Assembly (NCBI RefSeq): GCF_028877475.1
Contig: NZ_CP113527.1
Location: forward strand, 2,969,501-3,033,500
DNA length: 64,000 bases
Source: Lysinibacillus irui
Lineage (GTDB): Bacteria > Bacillota > Bacilli > Bacillales_A > Planococcaceae
Direction of reading: 5' to 3'
The translations under genes were made by a program, and so were the position numbers. Positions 36,457-45,704 of the stretch are shown here, piece by piece (position 1 is the stretch's first letter; every line of letters begins with the position of its first letter). The notes under the pieces are model-generated. The model was given only the letters and a program-made list of their open reading frames with translations. It was not told the origin of the DNA and made no database searches.

Positions 36457-36469
36457 GTCATACATACTA

Positions 36470-36556
36470 TTAATGTGCTGATTCTGATAGTTCTGCTGAA
36501 ATCAGTGTGCCGATTAAAGTTGTTAAAATGACTACACCCGCTGTTAGAAATAACAT
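36470..36556 (-). CDS. Small hydrophobic protein, 28 aa
   Basis: Reads MLFLTAGVVILTTLIGTLIS then AELSESAH, a single membrane helix with a short acidic tail. GGGAGGC lies 7 nt before the ATG and a terminator follows it on the same strand at 36412-36456. It is downstream of mtnN on the minus strand with a gap of 121 bp. I recognise no family, but Bacillus has several such single-helix proteins. It is too short for homology claims. Confidence 0.55.
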   Translation of the reverse strand: MLFLTAGVVILTTLIGTLISAELSESAH

Positions 36557-36677
36557 CGTGAATGCCTCCCATTCTATTATGAAGAGATTGATTAGTCTAA
36601 AGTGTAGCATTTGTCCTTTATTCTAACTGTGATTTTTCTCACAGAAAAATCAGCACATTTTGACCATTTTGTGTAGT

Positions 36678-37370
36678 TTATAGTGAGGCAATGGCTTTTA
36701 ATACTACTTGTGTCGAATGCTTTGCAGCAACTGGTAAAAACTCATCAAAGCTAATATTCGATTCTTTCCCAGCAATGTCTGATAGCGCACGAATAACAAC
36801 AAAAGGTGTCGCAAATTGATAACACACTTGTGCAACCGCTGCTGCTTCCATTTCTACAGCCTTCATTTGAGGGAAATGACGACGAACAGCTTCTACGCGT
36901 TCAGGATCATTCATAAAAGCATCCCCAGAGCAAATTAATCCAATACCATACTGATGCTCTCCAACCGCCTTAACAGCCTCTTCAGCTACTTTCATCAATT
37001 GTTCATCTGATTTATAGGCTGCCGGCATACCAGCCATTTGTCCGATTTCATAGCCGAAAATAGTGACATCTACATCATGATGACGAACTTCATCGGAAAT
37101 GACTACAGCGCCAACATCAAGAGCTTCATCATACCCACCTGCAGATCCTGTATTAATGACAACATCTGGCTTAAACTCATGTAAAAGTATTGTCGTAGAC
37201 ATGGCAGCATTCACCTTACCAATACCACTTTTTAATAACACGACTTCCTTACCCTCATAAGTTCCTGTTGTGTATTCACTACCTGCGATGGTTGTACTTT
37301 GTGCATCGTTTAATGCTGCTCTTAGTAGCTCTACTTCCTCTTCCATTGCGCCAATTACTGCAATTTTCAT
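36678..37370 (-). CDS. mtnN: 5'-methylthioadenosine/S-adenosylhomocysteine nucleosidase
   Basis: 230 residues. [42 protein letters not shown] and [15 protein letters not shown] plus LSDIAG (catalytic aspartate) are all in place. It cleaves MTA and SAH to adenine and ribosyl products in the methionine-salvage and methyl cycles. GGGAAG precedes ATG 37370. In B. subtilis mtnN (yrrU) is in this same neighbourhood with yrrS and greA. Confidence 0.96.
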   Translation of the reverse strand: MKIAVIGAMEEEVELLRAALNDAQSTTIAGSEYTTGTYEGKEVVLLKSGIGKVNAAMSTTILLHEFKPDVVINTGSAGGYDEALDVGAVVISDEVRHHDVDVTIFGYEIGQMAGMPAAYKSDEQLMKVAEEAVKAVGEHQYGIGLICSGDAFMNDPERVEAVRRHFPQMKAVEMEAAAVAQVCYQFATPFVVIRALSDIAGKESNISFDEFLPVAAKHSTQVVLKAIASL

Positions 37371-37429
37371 GAACTGTTACTTCCCTTCTTTATCAACTCT
37401 ATTAAAAATAATCAAAAGAGTGATTTTCG

Positions 37430-38095
37430 TCAATAGGCGCCTTCTAATGTGTTCAGTTGCTCTAGCTTCACAGGCAACCAGCCTTCATTGTCAACCCATT
37501 CCATGCTGACACGGTACATTTGAGATTTATCTTTACTTGAAACCGTTGCAATGGCTGAATTAGGACCACCATTATTTTGCATACGCCAGATGATCATATT
37601 GCTTTGGTCGATACCTGTCACAGTAGAAACTGTTGCTACTTTTTCAGCCCAGTCTACAGACGTATCGTCATATGAAGACACATGCTGGCCTGTTTGTGTT
37701 GTAGGTGTTGGCTGCCAGTTTTTATTCGTGATGACCTTGTCTACAATAGGATTATCTGAAGTCGATTCCTCAGGTGTCCCTTGCTCCTCTTGTGATGTCT
37801 CAGATTCCGCTTCTTCCTCTTCCTGTGAAGGTTTTTCTTCGTCGACAGCAAGATCTTTATCCTCTTCATTCGCATGCTCTTTGTCCACTTCTTTTTCTTT
37901 ATCACCGCTCTTTTCCTCTTGAGCTGGCTCATCTTTTACTGCTTGATCTGCATCATCTTGCCATTTAAACACATAGGTTGCTGTGATAATAATAAGTACG
38001 ACCACAACGCCAATTAAAACATTCAATAGTTTATCTAGCTTTTTATTACGAGATGGCTGCAAATGACGACTACTTCGAGTTTGTCGTTCACTCAT
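37430..38095 (-). CDS. yrrS: YrrS family protein (DUF1510)
   Basis: 221 residues: a basic cytoplasmic head, one transmembrane helix (about residues 24-44, VLIGVVVVLIIITATYVF), a long acidic-lysine linker (EEKSGDKEKEVDKEHANEED and further) and an extracytoplasmic DUF1510 domain ending in WVDNEGWLPVKLEQLNT. YrrS is a Bacillales protein of unknown function encoded near greA; GAGGGGGAG precedes ATG 38095. The low-complexity linker is typical of cell-wall-spanning segments. Confidence 0.88.
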   Translation of the reverse strand: MSERQTRSSRHLQPSRNKKLDKLLNVLIGVVVVLIIITATYVFKWQDDADQAVKDEPAQEEKSGDKEKEVDKEHANEEDKDLAVDEEKPSQEEEEAESETSQEEQGTPEESTSDNPIVDKVITNKNWQPTPTTQTGQHVSSYDDTSVDWAEKVATVSTVTGIDQSNMIIWRMQNNGGPNSAIATVSSKDKSQMYRVSMEWVDNEGWLPVKLEQLNTLEGAY

Positions 38096-38196
38096 AATGT
38101 CTCCCCCTCTCTAGCAAATATTCTATCAAGTTCGACAGCACTTGCAAAATAATTATACTCACTAAATTACTAGGAAGCCTGATAATCAAATAATGG

Positions 38197-38238
38197 TAAA
38201 AGCAGTTAGCCTCTCTTGGAAAGAATGGCCAACTGCTT
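38197..38238 (-). terminator. Terminator of greA
   Basis: AGCAGTTAGCC / GGCCAACTGCT with one G-U pair and a T-run on the minus strand, just past the greA stop. Confidence 0.7.
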
Positions 38239-38251
38239 GTACATGTTAACA

Positions 38252-38740
38252 TTATTTAATAGAAATAATTTTTACTTTCATTTCGCCACCAGGTGTTTGA
38301 ACAACTACTTCTTCGCCTTCAGCGCGGCCTAGTAGACCTTTAGCAATTGGTGATTCATTTGAGATACGGAATTCCATAGGATCTGCCTCTGCTGAACCAA
38401 CAATTGTATAAGATTCTTCTTCTGTCGAAGGTTTACCATTAATAATTTCTACAAATGTAACCGTTTTCCCAAGTGATACTACACTGTTATCTGTCTCATC
38501 CTCAGAAATAATGACTGCGTTACGAATCATTGATTTTAATGTAGAAATACGACCTTCTAAAAAGGCTTGTTCTTCTTTTGCTGAATCATACTCAGCGTTT
38601 TCAGAAAGATCTCCAAAATCACGTGCTATTTTAATACGTTCAACGATTTCTTTACGTGTTTCAGTTTCTAATTTTACTAATTCTTCTTCTAATTTACGTT
38701 TCCCCTCAGCTGTCATAGGGTACTGTTTTTCATTTGCCAA
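38252..38740 (-). CDS. greA: Transcription elongation factor GreA
   Basis: 162 residues. Two-part structure: an N-terminal coiled coil with [20 protein letters not shown] holding the acidic tip residues that stimulate RNA cleavage by stalled polymerase, and a C-terminal domain ending in [19 protein letters not shown]. Start is TTG 38740 (spaced 9 nt from AAGGAG). It should be a constitutive gene, followed by a terminator at 38197. Confidence 0.96.
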   Translation of the reverse strand: MANEKQYPMTAEGKRKLEEELVKLETETRKEIVERIKIARDFGDLSENAEYDSAKEEQAFLEGRISTLKSMIRNAVIISEDETDNSVVSLGKTVTFVEIINGKPSTEEESYTIVGSAEADPMEFRISNESPIAKGLLGRAEGEEVVVQTPGGEMKVKIISIK

Positions 38741-38915
38741 AGTCCTTCACTCCTTGTTTCTTCAATATAAAAACATAAAACTCGACTAAATGCTTGGAAA
38801 TTGCACTTAATCGAATTTTATTATTTTTAAACGTTTTCAAATTACGCTTTGACCTAATAGTATGCATACCTTTTTAAAATATGCATGAAAATATTGTCAA
38901 TACCACTCTATCTTA

Positions 38916-39554
38916 TTACAATACGTTGTCGGTTTCAAGAATAGTTTTAATTTTCGTGACCATTAAATCAATTGCTACCTCATTATCCCCACCTTCTGGA
39001 ATAATGATATCAGCATAGCGTTTTGTTGGTTCAATAAATAAATTATGCATAGGTCGAACCGCCGATAGATACTGCTCAATTACTGAATCTGTTGTACGTC
39101 CACGCTCTTTAATATCACGCATGATACGACGAATAATTCGTAAATCCGAGTCTGTATCCACAAATAACTTAATATCCATTAAATCACGTAAATCAGCATC
39201 CTCTAGCACTAGAATACCTTCTAGTATAATAACATCCACTGGCTCAACATGAATGACTTCTTGTGCTCTCGTATGCTGCACGTAATCGTAAACAGGTTTT
39301 TCAATTGGTTGACGCACTAAAAGTTTTTTTATGTGCTCAATTAATAAATCGTTATCAAAAGCTAACGGATGGTCATAGTTAGTTCCTAGGCGCTCTTCAA
39401 ATGTTAAATGACTCTGATCTTTATAATAAAAGTCTTGTTCAATGACAACAACTGAATGATCGCGAAAAACATCATAAATAGCACGTGTCACACTCGTTTT
39501 CCCTGAGCATGAACCACCAGCGATTCCGATGACAACTGGACGCTTTACTGCCAT
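38916..39554 (-). CDS. udk: Uridine kinase
   Basis: 212 residues. P-loop [17 protein letters not shown], then [12 protein letters not shown] and [10 protein letters not shown] with the Walker B aspartates. It phosphorylates uridine and cytidine for pyrimidine salvage. The ATG overlaps the stop of the upstream U32 gene (TAATG), giving coupled translation. GGAG is 8 nt before it. Confidence 0.95.
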   Translation of the reverse strand: MAVKRPVVIGIAGGSCSGKTSVTRAIYDVFRDHSVVVIEQDFYYKDQSHLTFEERLGTNYDHPLAFDNDLLIEHIKKLLVRQPIEKPVYDYVQHTRAQEVIHVEPVDVIILEGILVLEDADLRDLMDIKLFVDTDSDLRIIRRIMRDIKERGRTTDSVIEQYLSAVRPMHNLFIEPTKRYADIIIPEGGDNEVAIDLMVTKIKTILETDNVL

Positions 39555-40834
39555 TAGTTATTCTCCTTTCGCATCATGTTATGCGGCTTTAATGGTGTCT
39601 CACATTTAAATTTAACAATTTGTAATGGATGACGGGCTGCATCTAGGCTATTGCCATCCTCATCCCATATTTCTCCCATTGTCATTCGGAAGTTCTCGAT
39701 TTCAGGTCCAAAGAACTCCACTTCATCACCTGGTTTAAAATAATTACGTTGCTGCATTGTGACAATTTTTGTCTCTGGATCATGATCTAAGATCAAACCA
39801 GCAAATTCATACGTTGTTTTACGACCATGCAAACCAAACATTTGCTCTTCGAAGCCAGGTGCATCATGGAAGAATGCTTCAGCTGTATCACGATTTGCAC
39901 ATTTATCTAGCTCTTCAAGCCATTCTCGTTTAATTTTAAAGTTATCTGGATCAGCACAATAGGCATCAATTACTCTACGATAAACTGAAACAACTGTCGC
40001 TACATAGTGAATGGACTTCATACGACCTTCAACTTTTAAAGAGTCGATGCCAAGCTCAATCATATGAGGAATTGCTTCGATTAATTTTAAATCTTTTGGG
40101 CTCATAGCAAATGGTGCATGATTATCATCGAAAAGTGCTTTTTCTTCACCATCTTCTAATTCGTATAAATCATAGTCCCAACGACATGATTGGCAGCAAC
40201 CACCACGGTTGGAATCACGCGCAGTCATATGATTGGACAGAACACAGCGACCAGAATAGGCAATACACATTGCACCATGAACAAAGGCCTCGATTTCAAT
40301 ATCAACCTTTTCCTTCATTAGCTTCATTTCTTCGCCGCCTACCTCACGTGCTAAAACGACACGATGTAAGCCTTCTTCTTTCCAGTACTGTACTGCCTTC
40401 CAGTTAGATAGCGATTGCTGTGTTGAAAGGTGAATTTCAAGCTTAGGTGCTGCTGTACGGCATGTTTCGATAATCAGCGGATCCGCGACGATAATACCTG
40501 TTACGCCTGCTGATTCAATATCCTTTAGGTAACGCTCTAAGCCATCCATATTTTCATTGTGGGCAAAAATATTTGTTGTCACATAAATTTTTGCGCCGTA
40601 TTTATTGGCAAACTCCACACCCTCACGCATTTCCTCAATCGAGAAGTTATCTGCATTGGAACGAAGACCAAACTCTCGTCCACCGATAAATACTGCATCT
40701 GCTCCATAATGAACAGCGACTTTTAATTTTTCTAAGCTACCTGCTGGGGCAAGTAGCTCTGGTTTTTTAGTAATGACACGTTTACCGTCGACAATCTCAC
40801 GGATTTTGTCATTTTGTTCTAACGCTAATGCCAT
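39554..40834 (-). CDS. yrrO: Peptidase U32 family protein (YrrO-type)
   Basis: 426 residues. [39 protein letters not shown] and the U32 signature [16 protein letters not shown] plus [10 protein letters not shown] block are present, with CCQSCRWDY nearby. U32 proteins were first described as collagenases but many act in tRNA or cofactor modification (TrhP/RlhA); B. subtilis YrrO/TrhP2 affects 5-methoxyuridine formation at tRNA position 34, so tRNA hydroxylation is the favoured role (from literature memory). Paired with yrrN (40850) and udk in one operon. Confidence 0.9.
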   Translation of the reverse strand: MALALEQNDKIREIVDGKRVITKKPELLAPAGSLEKLKVAVHYGADAVFIGGREFGLRSNADNFSIEEMREGVEFANKYGAKIYVTTNIFAHNENMDGLERYLKDIESAGVTGIIVADPLIIETCRTAAPKLEIHLSTQQSLSNWKAVQYWKEEGLHRVVLAREVGGEEMKLMKEKVDIEIEAFVHGAMCIAYSGRCVLSNHMTARDSNRGGCCQSCRWDYDLYELEDGEEKALFDDNHAPFAMSPKDLKLIEAIPHMIELGIDSLKVEGRMKSIHYVATVVSVYRRVIDAYCADPDNFKIKREWLEELDKCANRDTAEAFFHDAPGFEEQMFGLHGRKTTYEFAGLILDHDPETKIVTMQQRNYFKPGDEVEFFGPEIENFRMTMGEIWDEDGNSLDAARHPLQIVKFKCETPLKPHNMMRKENN

Positions 40835-40849
40835 GTTATTGCCCCCCTC

Positions 40850-41782
40850 CTAGTAAACTGTTTCCTTGAAGATAAAGCCTGTATCTAATGGTCTAATGGC
40901 TGGTTGAATATCTTCAATTTTTGCTAATAAAGTATCTTTTATCTCTTCATACGCTTCTTCGGATTCATCAAAATACGCATCAATAGCTTGACGATAGGCT
41001 TCTGTTACCGTTACGACATAGTCAGCCGTTTGTAGAACACCTTCAATTTTCAGAGCATCAATGCCACCTTCAAATAATTCGCCCAGCTCATCAATAATAC
41101 ACATATCATTTGGACTGAAAATATGTGTTCCATTCACATCTTCGTAAATTGGATATTTATTATTTCGCTCATCATCATGTAGGAACATATTGCGATTTTC
41201 TTGACGATTTTCAATAGCCATTACTTTATCTTGGTATAAGAAATAATGACCAAGTAAAGGACGTTTAGATTGGAACATACAAGTCATACCATGTACTTGT
41301 ACCTCAATTTCCACCTCGGCATTTTCTTTAATTTCTAATACTTCATCAAGAGAAAGCTCACGTGCTAACACGGCACGAGTTGCACCACGTTTTCCCCAAT
41401 AGTTCGCTGTAAACCAGTTTGTAGCAGTTGTCTCTGGGTTCCAATGTAATGGAATTGTAACGCCCTGCTCACGACGAATAATTAATACCGCTGGATCCCC
41501 GTAAATTAAACGATCCACTCCGATACGTTGCATTTCTTTTAAATAGTCAGCAAGTGCGTCTAGTTTCTCATTATGGAATAGTGCATTGACCGCAACATAA
41601 ACCTTTTTACCTGCTGCGTGAATAAGCTTCGTTGCTTCTTCCACTTCAGCAACAGAGAACTCCCCTGCTAGACGTAGACCAAATTGTTGTTCACCAATAA
41701 CAAAAGCATCTGCTCCAGCATCTAATAGTGCTTTTAAATGTTCTACTGATTGTGGTGTCACAAGCAATTCCGGTTTTTTCAT
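40850..41782 (-). CDS. yrrN: Peptidase U32 family protein (YrrN-type)
   Basis: 310 residues, same length as B. subtilis YrrN. KPELLVTPQSVEHLKALLDA, FVIGEQQFGLRLAGEFS and IEVQVHGMTCMFQSKRPLLG are the U32 core; the cysteine in HGMTCMF aligns with the YrrO copy. The two paralogues probably form a heteromer in tRNA uridine hydroxylation (trhP1/trhP2 in B. subtilis); this is inferred by family. The frame runs to 41803, but GAGGTGAC sets ATG 41782. It starts 5 bp after the yrrM stop. Confidence 0.9.
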   Translation of the reverse strand: MKKPELLVTPQSVEHLKALLDAGADAFVIGEQQFGLRLAGEFSVAEVEEATKLIHAAGKKVYVAVNALFHNEKLDALADYLKEMQRIGVDRLIYGDPAVLIIRREQGVTIPLHWNPETTATNWFTANYWGKRGATRAVLARELSLDEVLEIKENAEVEIEVQVHGMTCMFQSKRPLLGHYFLYQDKVMAIENRQENRNMFLHDDERNNKYPIYEDVNGTHIFSPNDMCIIDELGELFEGGIDALKIEGVLQTADYVVTVTEAYRQAIDAYFDESEEAYEEIKDTLLAKIEDIQPAIRPLDTGFIFKETVY

Positions 41783-41787
41783 AGTAG

Positions 41788-42420
41788 TCACCTCTTCAAG
41801 CATAGTAATAAACCGTCACCGACTGGTAAAAAAGCACTTGTATAATCCGGGTGCTTCATGATCCAATCTGTGAAGTTTTTTAAATTGCGAATCATTGTCC
41901 GCTTACGACGTGGAACATCCTTCAAATCTAAATCAGACAACCCATGCATGTACATATTATCGATATACAAAACTCCACCTGATTTTACTAAAGGGGCATA
42001 TTTTTCAAAAAAGCGTTGGTATTGTCCCTTTGCGGCATCGATAAAAACAGCATCGAATGTCGTGTGAATGGCCTCATCGTCCACCTCTAAAGCATCACCT
42101 TCAATGACCGTAATTCGTTGTGATACGGTTGAACGTTCAATATAGGCTTTCGCCCTTGTTACACGCTCTACATCACGTTCAATTGTAACAATATGGACGT
42201 CAGGCAAGGCCTCCGCCATTCGAATAGCAGAATAACCAATTGCCGTGCCAATCTCTAAAATTTTTGACGGATTTTGAATACGTAACAGTTGATTTAATGC
42301 ATCAATCCCTGCTAGTTGCATTATCGGTACATGATTCTCCTCCGCATATGCTTCCATTTCTAAAAGCAATTCATTACGTGGCTGTATAAATGATTGTATA
42401 TATGCATCTGATAATTCCAT
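41788..42420 (-). CDS. yrrM: SAM-dependent O-methyltransferase YrrM
   Basis: 210 residues, COMT-like. SAM motif ILEIGTAIGYSAIRMAEALP, then TIERDVERV and DAVFIDAAKGQYQRFF and YIDNMYMHG fit the group. B. subtilis TrmR (YrrM) methylates 5-hydroxyuridine at tRNA position 34, the step after the U32 hydroxylases encoded next to it, which matches this gene order. The frame extends to 42477, but GAGGGTGAAAC precedes ATG 42420. Confidence 0.9.
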   Translation of the reverse strand: MELSDAYIQSFIQPRNELLLEMEAYAEENHVPIMQLAGIDALNQLLRIQNPSKILEIGTAIGYSAIRMAEALPDVHIVTIERDVERVTRAKAYIERSTVSQRITVIEGDALEVDDEAIHTTFDAVFIDAAKGQYQRFFEKYAPLVKSGGVLYIDNMYMHGLSDLDLKDVPRRKRTMIRNLKNFTDWIMKHPDYTSAFLPVGDGLLLCLKR

Positions 42421-42537
42421 TGTTTCACCCTCATTTAAAAAGCAACAAGCATTTTGCTGTTGTCTGTACTTCATCATTTATCAACAAAAAGAAAAAGACC
42501 AAACGTGATGTCTTGGTACTTTGCCATACAAAAATGA

Positions 42538-42565
42538 GCAATTGTTTAGATATGCAAACAATTGC
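42538..42565. promoter_or_regulatory. 10-bp perfect inverted repeat between mltG and yrrM
   Basis: GCAATTGTTT and AAACAATTGC, separated by 8 nt, lie about 120 bp upstream of yrrM and beyond the mltG terminator. The position suits an operator or promoter-proximal element for the yrrM-yrrN-yrrO-udk operon. No poly-T follows. Confidence 0.4.
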
Positions 42566-42633
42566 CACCACGCATATTTGTCCCGCATAAATGAACGGAT
42601 TGATCAAAAATCACACTTTATAATAGCATGAAA

Positions 42634-42665
42634 ATAGAAGGAAAGCTATTTTTCTTTCCTTCTAT
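42634..42665 (-). terminator. Terminator of mltG
   Basis: ATAGAAGGAAAG / CTTTCCTTCTAT perfect 12-bp stem, about 40 bp past the mltG stop. Confidence 0.8.
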
Positions 42666-42703
42666 CCATCTGTTTGCTATATGCTTTTAAGCTTTACATA
42701 AGC

Positions 42704-43831
42704 TTACTCTTCTTTTTGTAAATATTTTGCTATTTTCTGTAAATGTTCATCATATGTTTTCGAGAAGTGGTTGACACCCTCTTTATCTGCTAAGAAATAG
42801 AAATAATCTGTTTGACTTGGGTTCAAGGTAGCCTCAATCGAAGTCTTACCAGCACCAGCTATTGGTCCAGGTGGTAGGCCTTTATTTTTGTAAGTATTAT
42901 AGGCATTATCGACTTCTAAGTCCTCAAATAGAACACGATCTTTATGATCTCCAAGTGCATATAAAACAGTTGGGTCTGTTTGTAAAGGCATTCCTTCGTT
43001 AATACGATTATAGAAGACGCTTGCTATTGTCTCTCGATCTGTTTGAGCAGTAGCTTCCTCCTCCAATAATGAAGCAAACGTTAATAGTTGATGAACTGAC
43101 ATTTGTTTTTCTGCTAAAACATCATGATAGTTCTTAACCACATTATTTGTGGCTGCTATCATCTCTTCTACGATTGCTTGTAAAGATGGTTTTTCTTCAA
43201 AGTAAGAATAGGTCGCTGGGTATAAATAGCCCTCTAAGTCATAGCGAATGTTATCTGCTAACACAGCATCTGTTACAAGCTCAGGATAGTTTGCCATCAT
43301 TTGTTGCACAAATTCGTCACTTGTCACAAGATCCATAAATTCTTTTTGTGTGTATGGTGTTTTCTTTTCAATTACCTTACCAATTTGCTCAAGTGTTAAG
43401 CCTTCCGGAACAGTCATCGTAAAGACTGGCTTACGATATACTTTCCCTGTTTTCAAGCTTTCAATGAGTTCATCAAATGTCATTGACTGTGTTAAATCAT
43501 AATTTCCTGCCTGGAATTGAGATTCATTTTTAAATTTAGCATAGTATTTAAAAACACGTGCATCTTTAATGACACCTTTTTTCTCTAGTAATGTAGAAAT
43601 GGAGGTTAAACTCGAACCTATTGGTACTTCTACTGCTATTGTTTTTGTTGCATTAGGATCAAGTGGTTTTAATGCACCCTTTACATAGTTGTACCCAAAT
43701 AATCCAACTACACCTATTATTAGCACGAAAACAACGGCAATAATTGCAACGATTTTTCTCACAACTTTTACCTCAGATTTTCTTTCTTGCATTTTTGAAA
43801 ACATTTCTTGTTTTTTAGAACCGTTATCCAC
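42704..43831 (-). CDS. mltG: Endolytic murein transglycosylase MltG (YceG-like)
   Basis: 375 residues: short cytoplasmic head, one transmembrane helix (about residues 24-46), then the YceG domain with LTFASLLEEEATAQTDRETI (catalytic glutamate) and PLQTDPTVLYALG and LPPGPIAGAGKTSIEATLNP. MltG cleaves nascent peptidoglycan at the membrane surface. The frame goes back to GTG 43849; GTG 43831, preceded by AGGGGGG, is the better start. In B. subtilis it is YrrL, next to yrrM, so gene order is conserved. Confidence 0.93.
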   Translation of the reverse strand: MDNGSKKQEMFSKMQERKSEVKVVRKIVAIIAVVFVLIIGVVGLFGYNYVKGALKPLDPNATKTIAVEVPIGSSLTSISTLLEKKGVIKDARVFKYYAKFKNESQFQAGNYDLTQSMTFDELIESLKTGKVYRKPVFTMTVPEGLTLEQIGKVIEKKTPYTQKEFMDLVTSDEFVQQMMANYPELVTDAVLADNIRYDLEGYLYPATYSYFEEKPSLQAIVEEMIAATNNVVKNYHDVLAEKQMSVHQLLTFASLLEEEATAQTDRETIASVFYNRINEGMPLQTDPTVLYALGDHKDRVLFEDLEVDNAYNTYKNKGLPPGPIAGAGKTSIEATLNPSQTDYFYFLADKEGVNHFSKTYDEHLQKIAKYLQKEE

Positions 43832-43921
43832 GGGTTTCCCCCCTATCACTAAACATTATCATACTAGAAATCAACTTTCACGACAAACAGAAATCGACAA
43901 TTCAGGAGAAATTACATATGT

Positions 43922-43957
43922 AAAAAATCTGCCAACAATCATTGTTAGCAGATTTTT
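43922..43957 (-). terminator. Terminator of DUF1292 gene
   Basis: AAAAATCTGCCAAC / GTTAGCAGATTTTT stem-loop 23 bp past the stop of the minus-strand gene at 43980, followed by TTTTT on that strand. Confidence 0.8.
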
Positions 43958-43979
43958 GAGCTTAAAGAAATCGTTCAAA

Positions 43980-44510
43980 CTATAAAGTATTTAATACTTC
44001 CTCAACAAATTCCCACTCTTCATCCGTCTCAATCGGCAACAATTCTTCAATTTGTCCATCGTTTCCAGCAATATATTGTGCAGCAAATATATCTCGTTCG
44101 TCAATAGGTTCATCCGTCGCTTGAACATATAAAACATACGATTTGCCAAATTGTTCAGATGAAAACGTATGAATTACCTCACAAACATGATCTGTCCCGT
44201 CTTCCTCTGTCACCGTAATAAGTTGTGGTTCATCTTCCTCAAACTCATCAAGAAGTGTTAACACCACTTCATTAATCATTTCCCACTCCGCATCTGTTTC
44301 AACAGGTTGTAAATTTATCATCTCACCACTATTGTCATCATAATCAAATGTCATCGCTGAAAGATCACCTGGGATTTCTTGACCACTCTCATCTAAAATT
44401 GAAAATAACACATAGGACTTGTCTTCTGCATCAAATGTAAAGACCACATGGCAGCGTTGTTCCTTCCCATCTTTTCCGATTATCATAAATTCTTGCGTTT
44501 CTTCATTCAT
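43980..44510 (-). CDS. Protein with two tandem DUF1292 domains
   Basis: 176 residues made of two DUF1292 units in tandem: residues about 1-85 (SYVLFSILDESGQEIPGDLS) and about 90-176 (FGKSYVLYVQATDEPIDERD then WEFVEEVLNTL), each ending in an acidic WEMINEV/WEFVEEV helix. DUF1292 (YrzB-type) proteins in Bacillales normally have one unit; a single-unit paralogue is at 45378. Function is unknown. The strong acidic composition suggests nucleic-acid mimicry or a chaperone-like role (inference only). AGGAGG precedes ATG 44510. The 21-bp array 2 begins about 125 bp upstream. Confidence 0.85.
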   Translation of the reverse strand: MNEETQEFMIIGKDGKEQRCHVVFTFDAEDKSYVLFSILDESGQEIPGDLSAMTFDYDDNSGEMINLQPVETDAEWEMINEVVLTLLDEFEEDEPQLITVTEEDGTDHVCEVIHTFSSEQFGKSYVLYVQATDEPIDERDIFAAQYIAGNDGQIEELLPIETDEEWEFVEEVLNTL

Positions 44511-44630
44511 TCGATTTCCTCCTTTTATGACAGTTTATTGTCATGTTATTGAGTATTTTTTGTTTTCTTAATTAAGCTAGTTACTTTTTAAATGCTTTCA
44601 TCCTATATCTAGGTAGGATTGGGGATTACC

Positions 44631-45230
44631 TTTTGAGCAGTTTCACTCTGCTTGCGAGCGGGGCCTGCCTATGTTTGAGCGCTTTCTACTCACTTCCGAG
44701 CGGCTACCACCTGTTTATGAGCGCTTACCCTTCACTTCCGAGCGGCTTCAGCCTGTTTATGAGCACTTACCCTTCACTTCCGAGAGGCTTCAGCCTGTTT
44801 ATGAGCACTTACCCTTCACTTCCGAGAGGCTTCAGCCTGTTTATGAGCGCTTTCTACTCACTTGCGAGCGGCTACAACTAGTTTATGAGCGCTTACCCTT
44901 CACTTCCGAGCGGCTACAACTAGTTTATGAGCGCTTACCCTTCACTTCCGAGCGGCTTCAGCCTGTTTATGAGCACTTACCCTTCACTTCCGAGCGGCTA
45001 CAACTAGTTTATGAGCGCTTTCTACTCACTTGCGAGCGGCTCCTACCTGTTTATGAGCACTTTCTCCTCACTTGCGAGCGGCTACAACTAGTTTATGAGC
45101 GCTTACCATTCACTTCCGAGCGGCTACCACCTGTTTATGACCGCTTTCTACTCATTTGCGAGCGAGTCCTGCCAATACATGAGCGCTTATCCTCTATTCT
45201 TAAGCGAACCCTGCCAGTTTATAAGCAATC
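44631..45230. repeat. Tandem array 2: 29 GAGCG-type cores at exactly 21-bp steps
   Basis: Cores lie at 44635, 44656, 44677 and every 21 bp to 45223, without a single phase slip over 588 bp. Most are GAGCGG or GAGCGC; variants are GAGCAC, GAGAGG, GAGCAG and GACCGC, and the last two units at 45202 and 45223 read AAGCG/AAGCA. Units alternate between a TTTATGAGCGC type and a CTTCCGAGCGG type, giving a 42-bp higher repeat. One frame is open throughout (44671-45312), with an ER repeat every seven residues, but it has no ribosome binding site. The array lies between the terminator of yrzB and the promoter side of the DUF1292-tandem gene. Confidence 0.95.
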
Positions 45231-45320
45231 TCATTTATCATTAACAACCTTTCTACTCTCTAAACACAATCGGATTCACATATTTAAGGTTTTCCGCACC
45301 CCTATAAAATAGACCCCAAT

Positions 45321-45360
45321 AAAAAAGGAACAAGGACTGCAAGTTGCGATCCTTGTTCCA
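45321..45360 (-). terminator. Terminator of yrzB-type gene
   Basis: GGAACAAGGA / TCCTTGTTCC 10-bp stem, 18 bp past the stop of the gene at 45378, followed by TTTTTT on the minus strand. Confidence 0.85.
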
Positions 45361-45377
45361 AGCTTTAAGTAAGAAGA

Positions 45378-45686
45378 TTAGTCTTCGTATTCATCCTCTA
45401 AAGCGTTTAAAACGTCCTCTACCATATCCCACTCTGCTTCAGTTTCGATTGGTGTTAATTCACCATCTTCACCATTTTCAGAAGGTACGAATGAAGATAC
45501 GAAAATTTCAACTGAACCATCTTCATCTTCTTCTGCGCCTACCATTGAGTAAAATACGTATGATTTCCCAAACTCTGGAGATTCATGAACGTGAATCACT
45601 TCACAAAGCTGCTCATTTCCGTTCTCGTCAATCACTGTAATGTGTTGAACGTGTAATTCTTCTTCATGGTTATGCTCTTGTGCCAT
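45378..45686 (-). CDS. yrzB: DUF1292 domain protein YrzB
   Basis: 102 residues, the usual single-domain YrzB size. [36 protein letters not shown] and [15 protein letters not shown] are the signature. Function unknown; in Bacillales it always lies between ruvX and mltG, as here. It is very acidic. GAGGTGACAATAC precedes ATG 45686. The tandem-domain relative at 43980 is likely an amplified copy. Confidence 0.9.
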   Translation of the reverse strand: MAQEHNHEEELHVQHITVIDENGNEQLCEVIHVHESPEFGKSYVFYSMVGAEEDEDGSVEIFVSSFVPSENGEDGELTPIETEAEWDMVEDVLNALEDEYED

Positions 45687-45704
45687 GTATTGTCACCTCA
45701 TCAA

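Noticed and set aside
42478..42703. A small RNA or gene in the mltG-yrrM gap
   Set aside because: Only the terminator and one inverted repeat are visible; no promoter-terminator pair for a separate transcript.
44633..45312. Open frame of 213 codons (and an 82-codon frame) over array 2
   Set aside because: No ribosome binding site before the first ATG; an upstream TAG at 44614 and repeat content make coding unproven. Kept as an alternative in findings.
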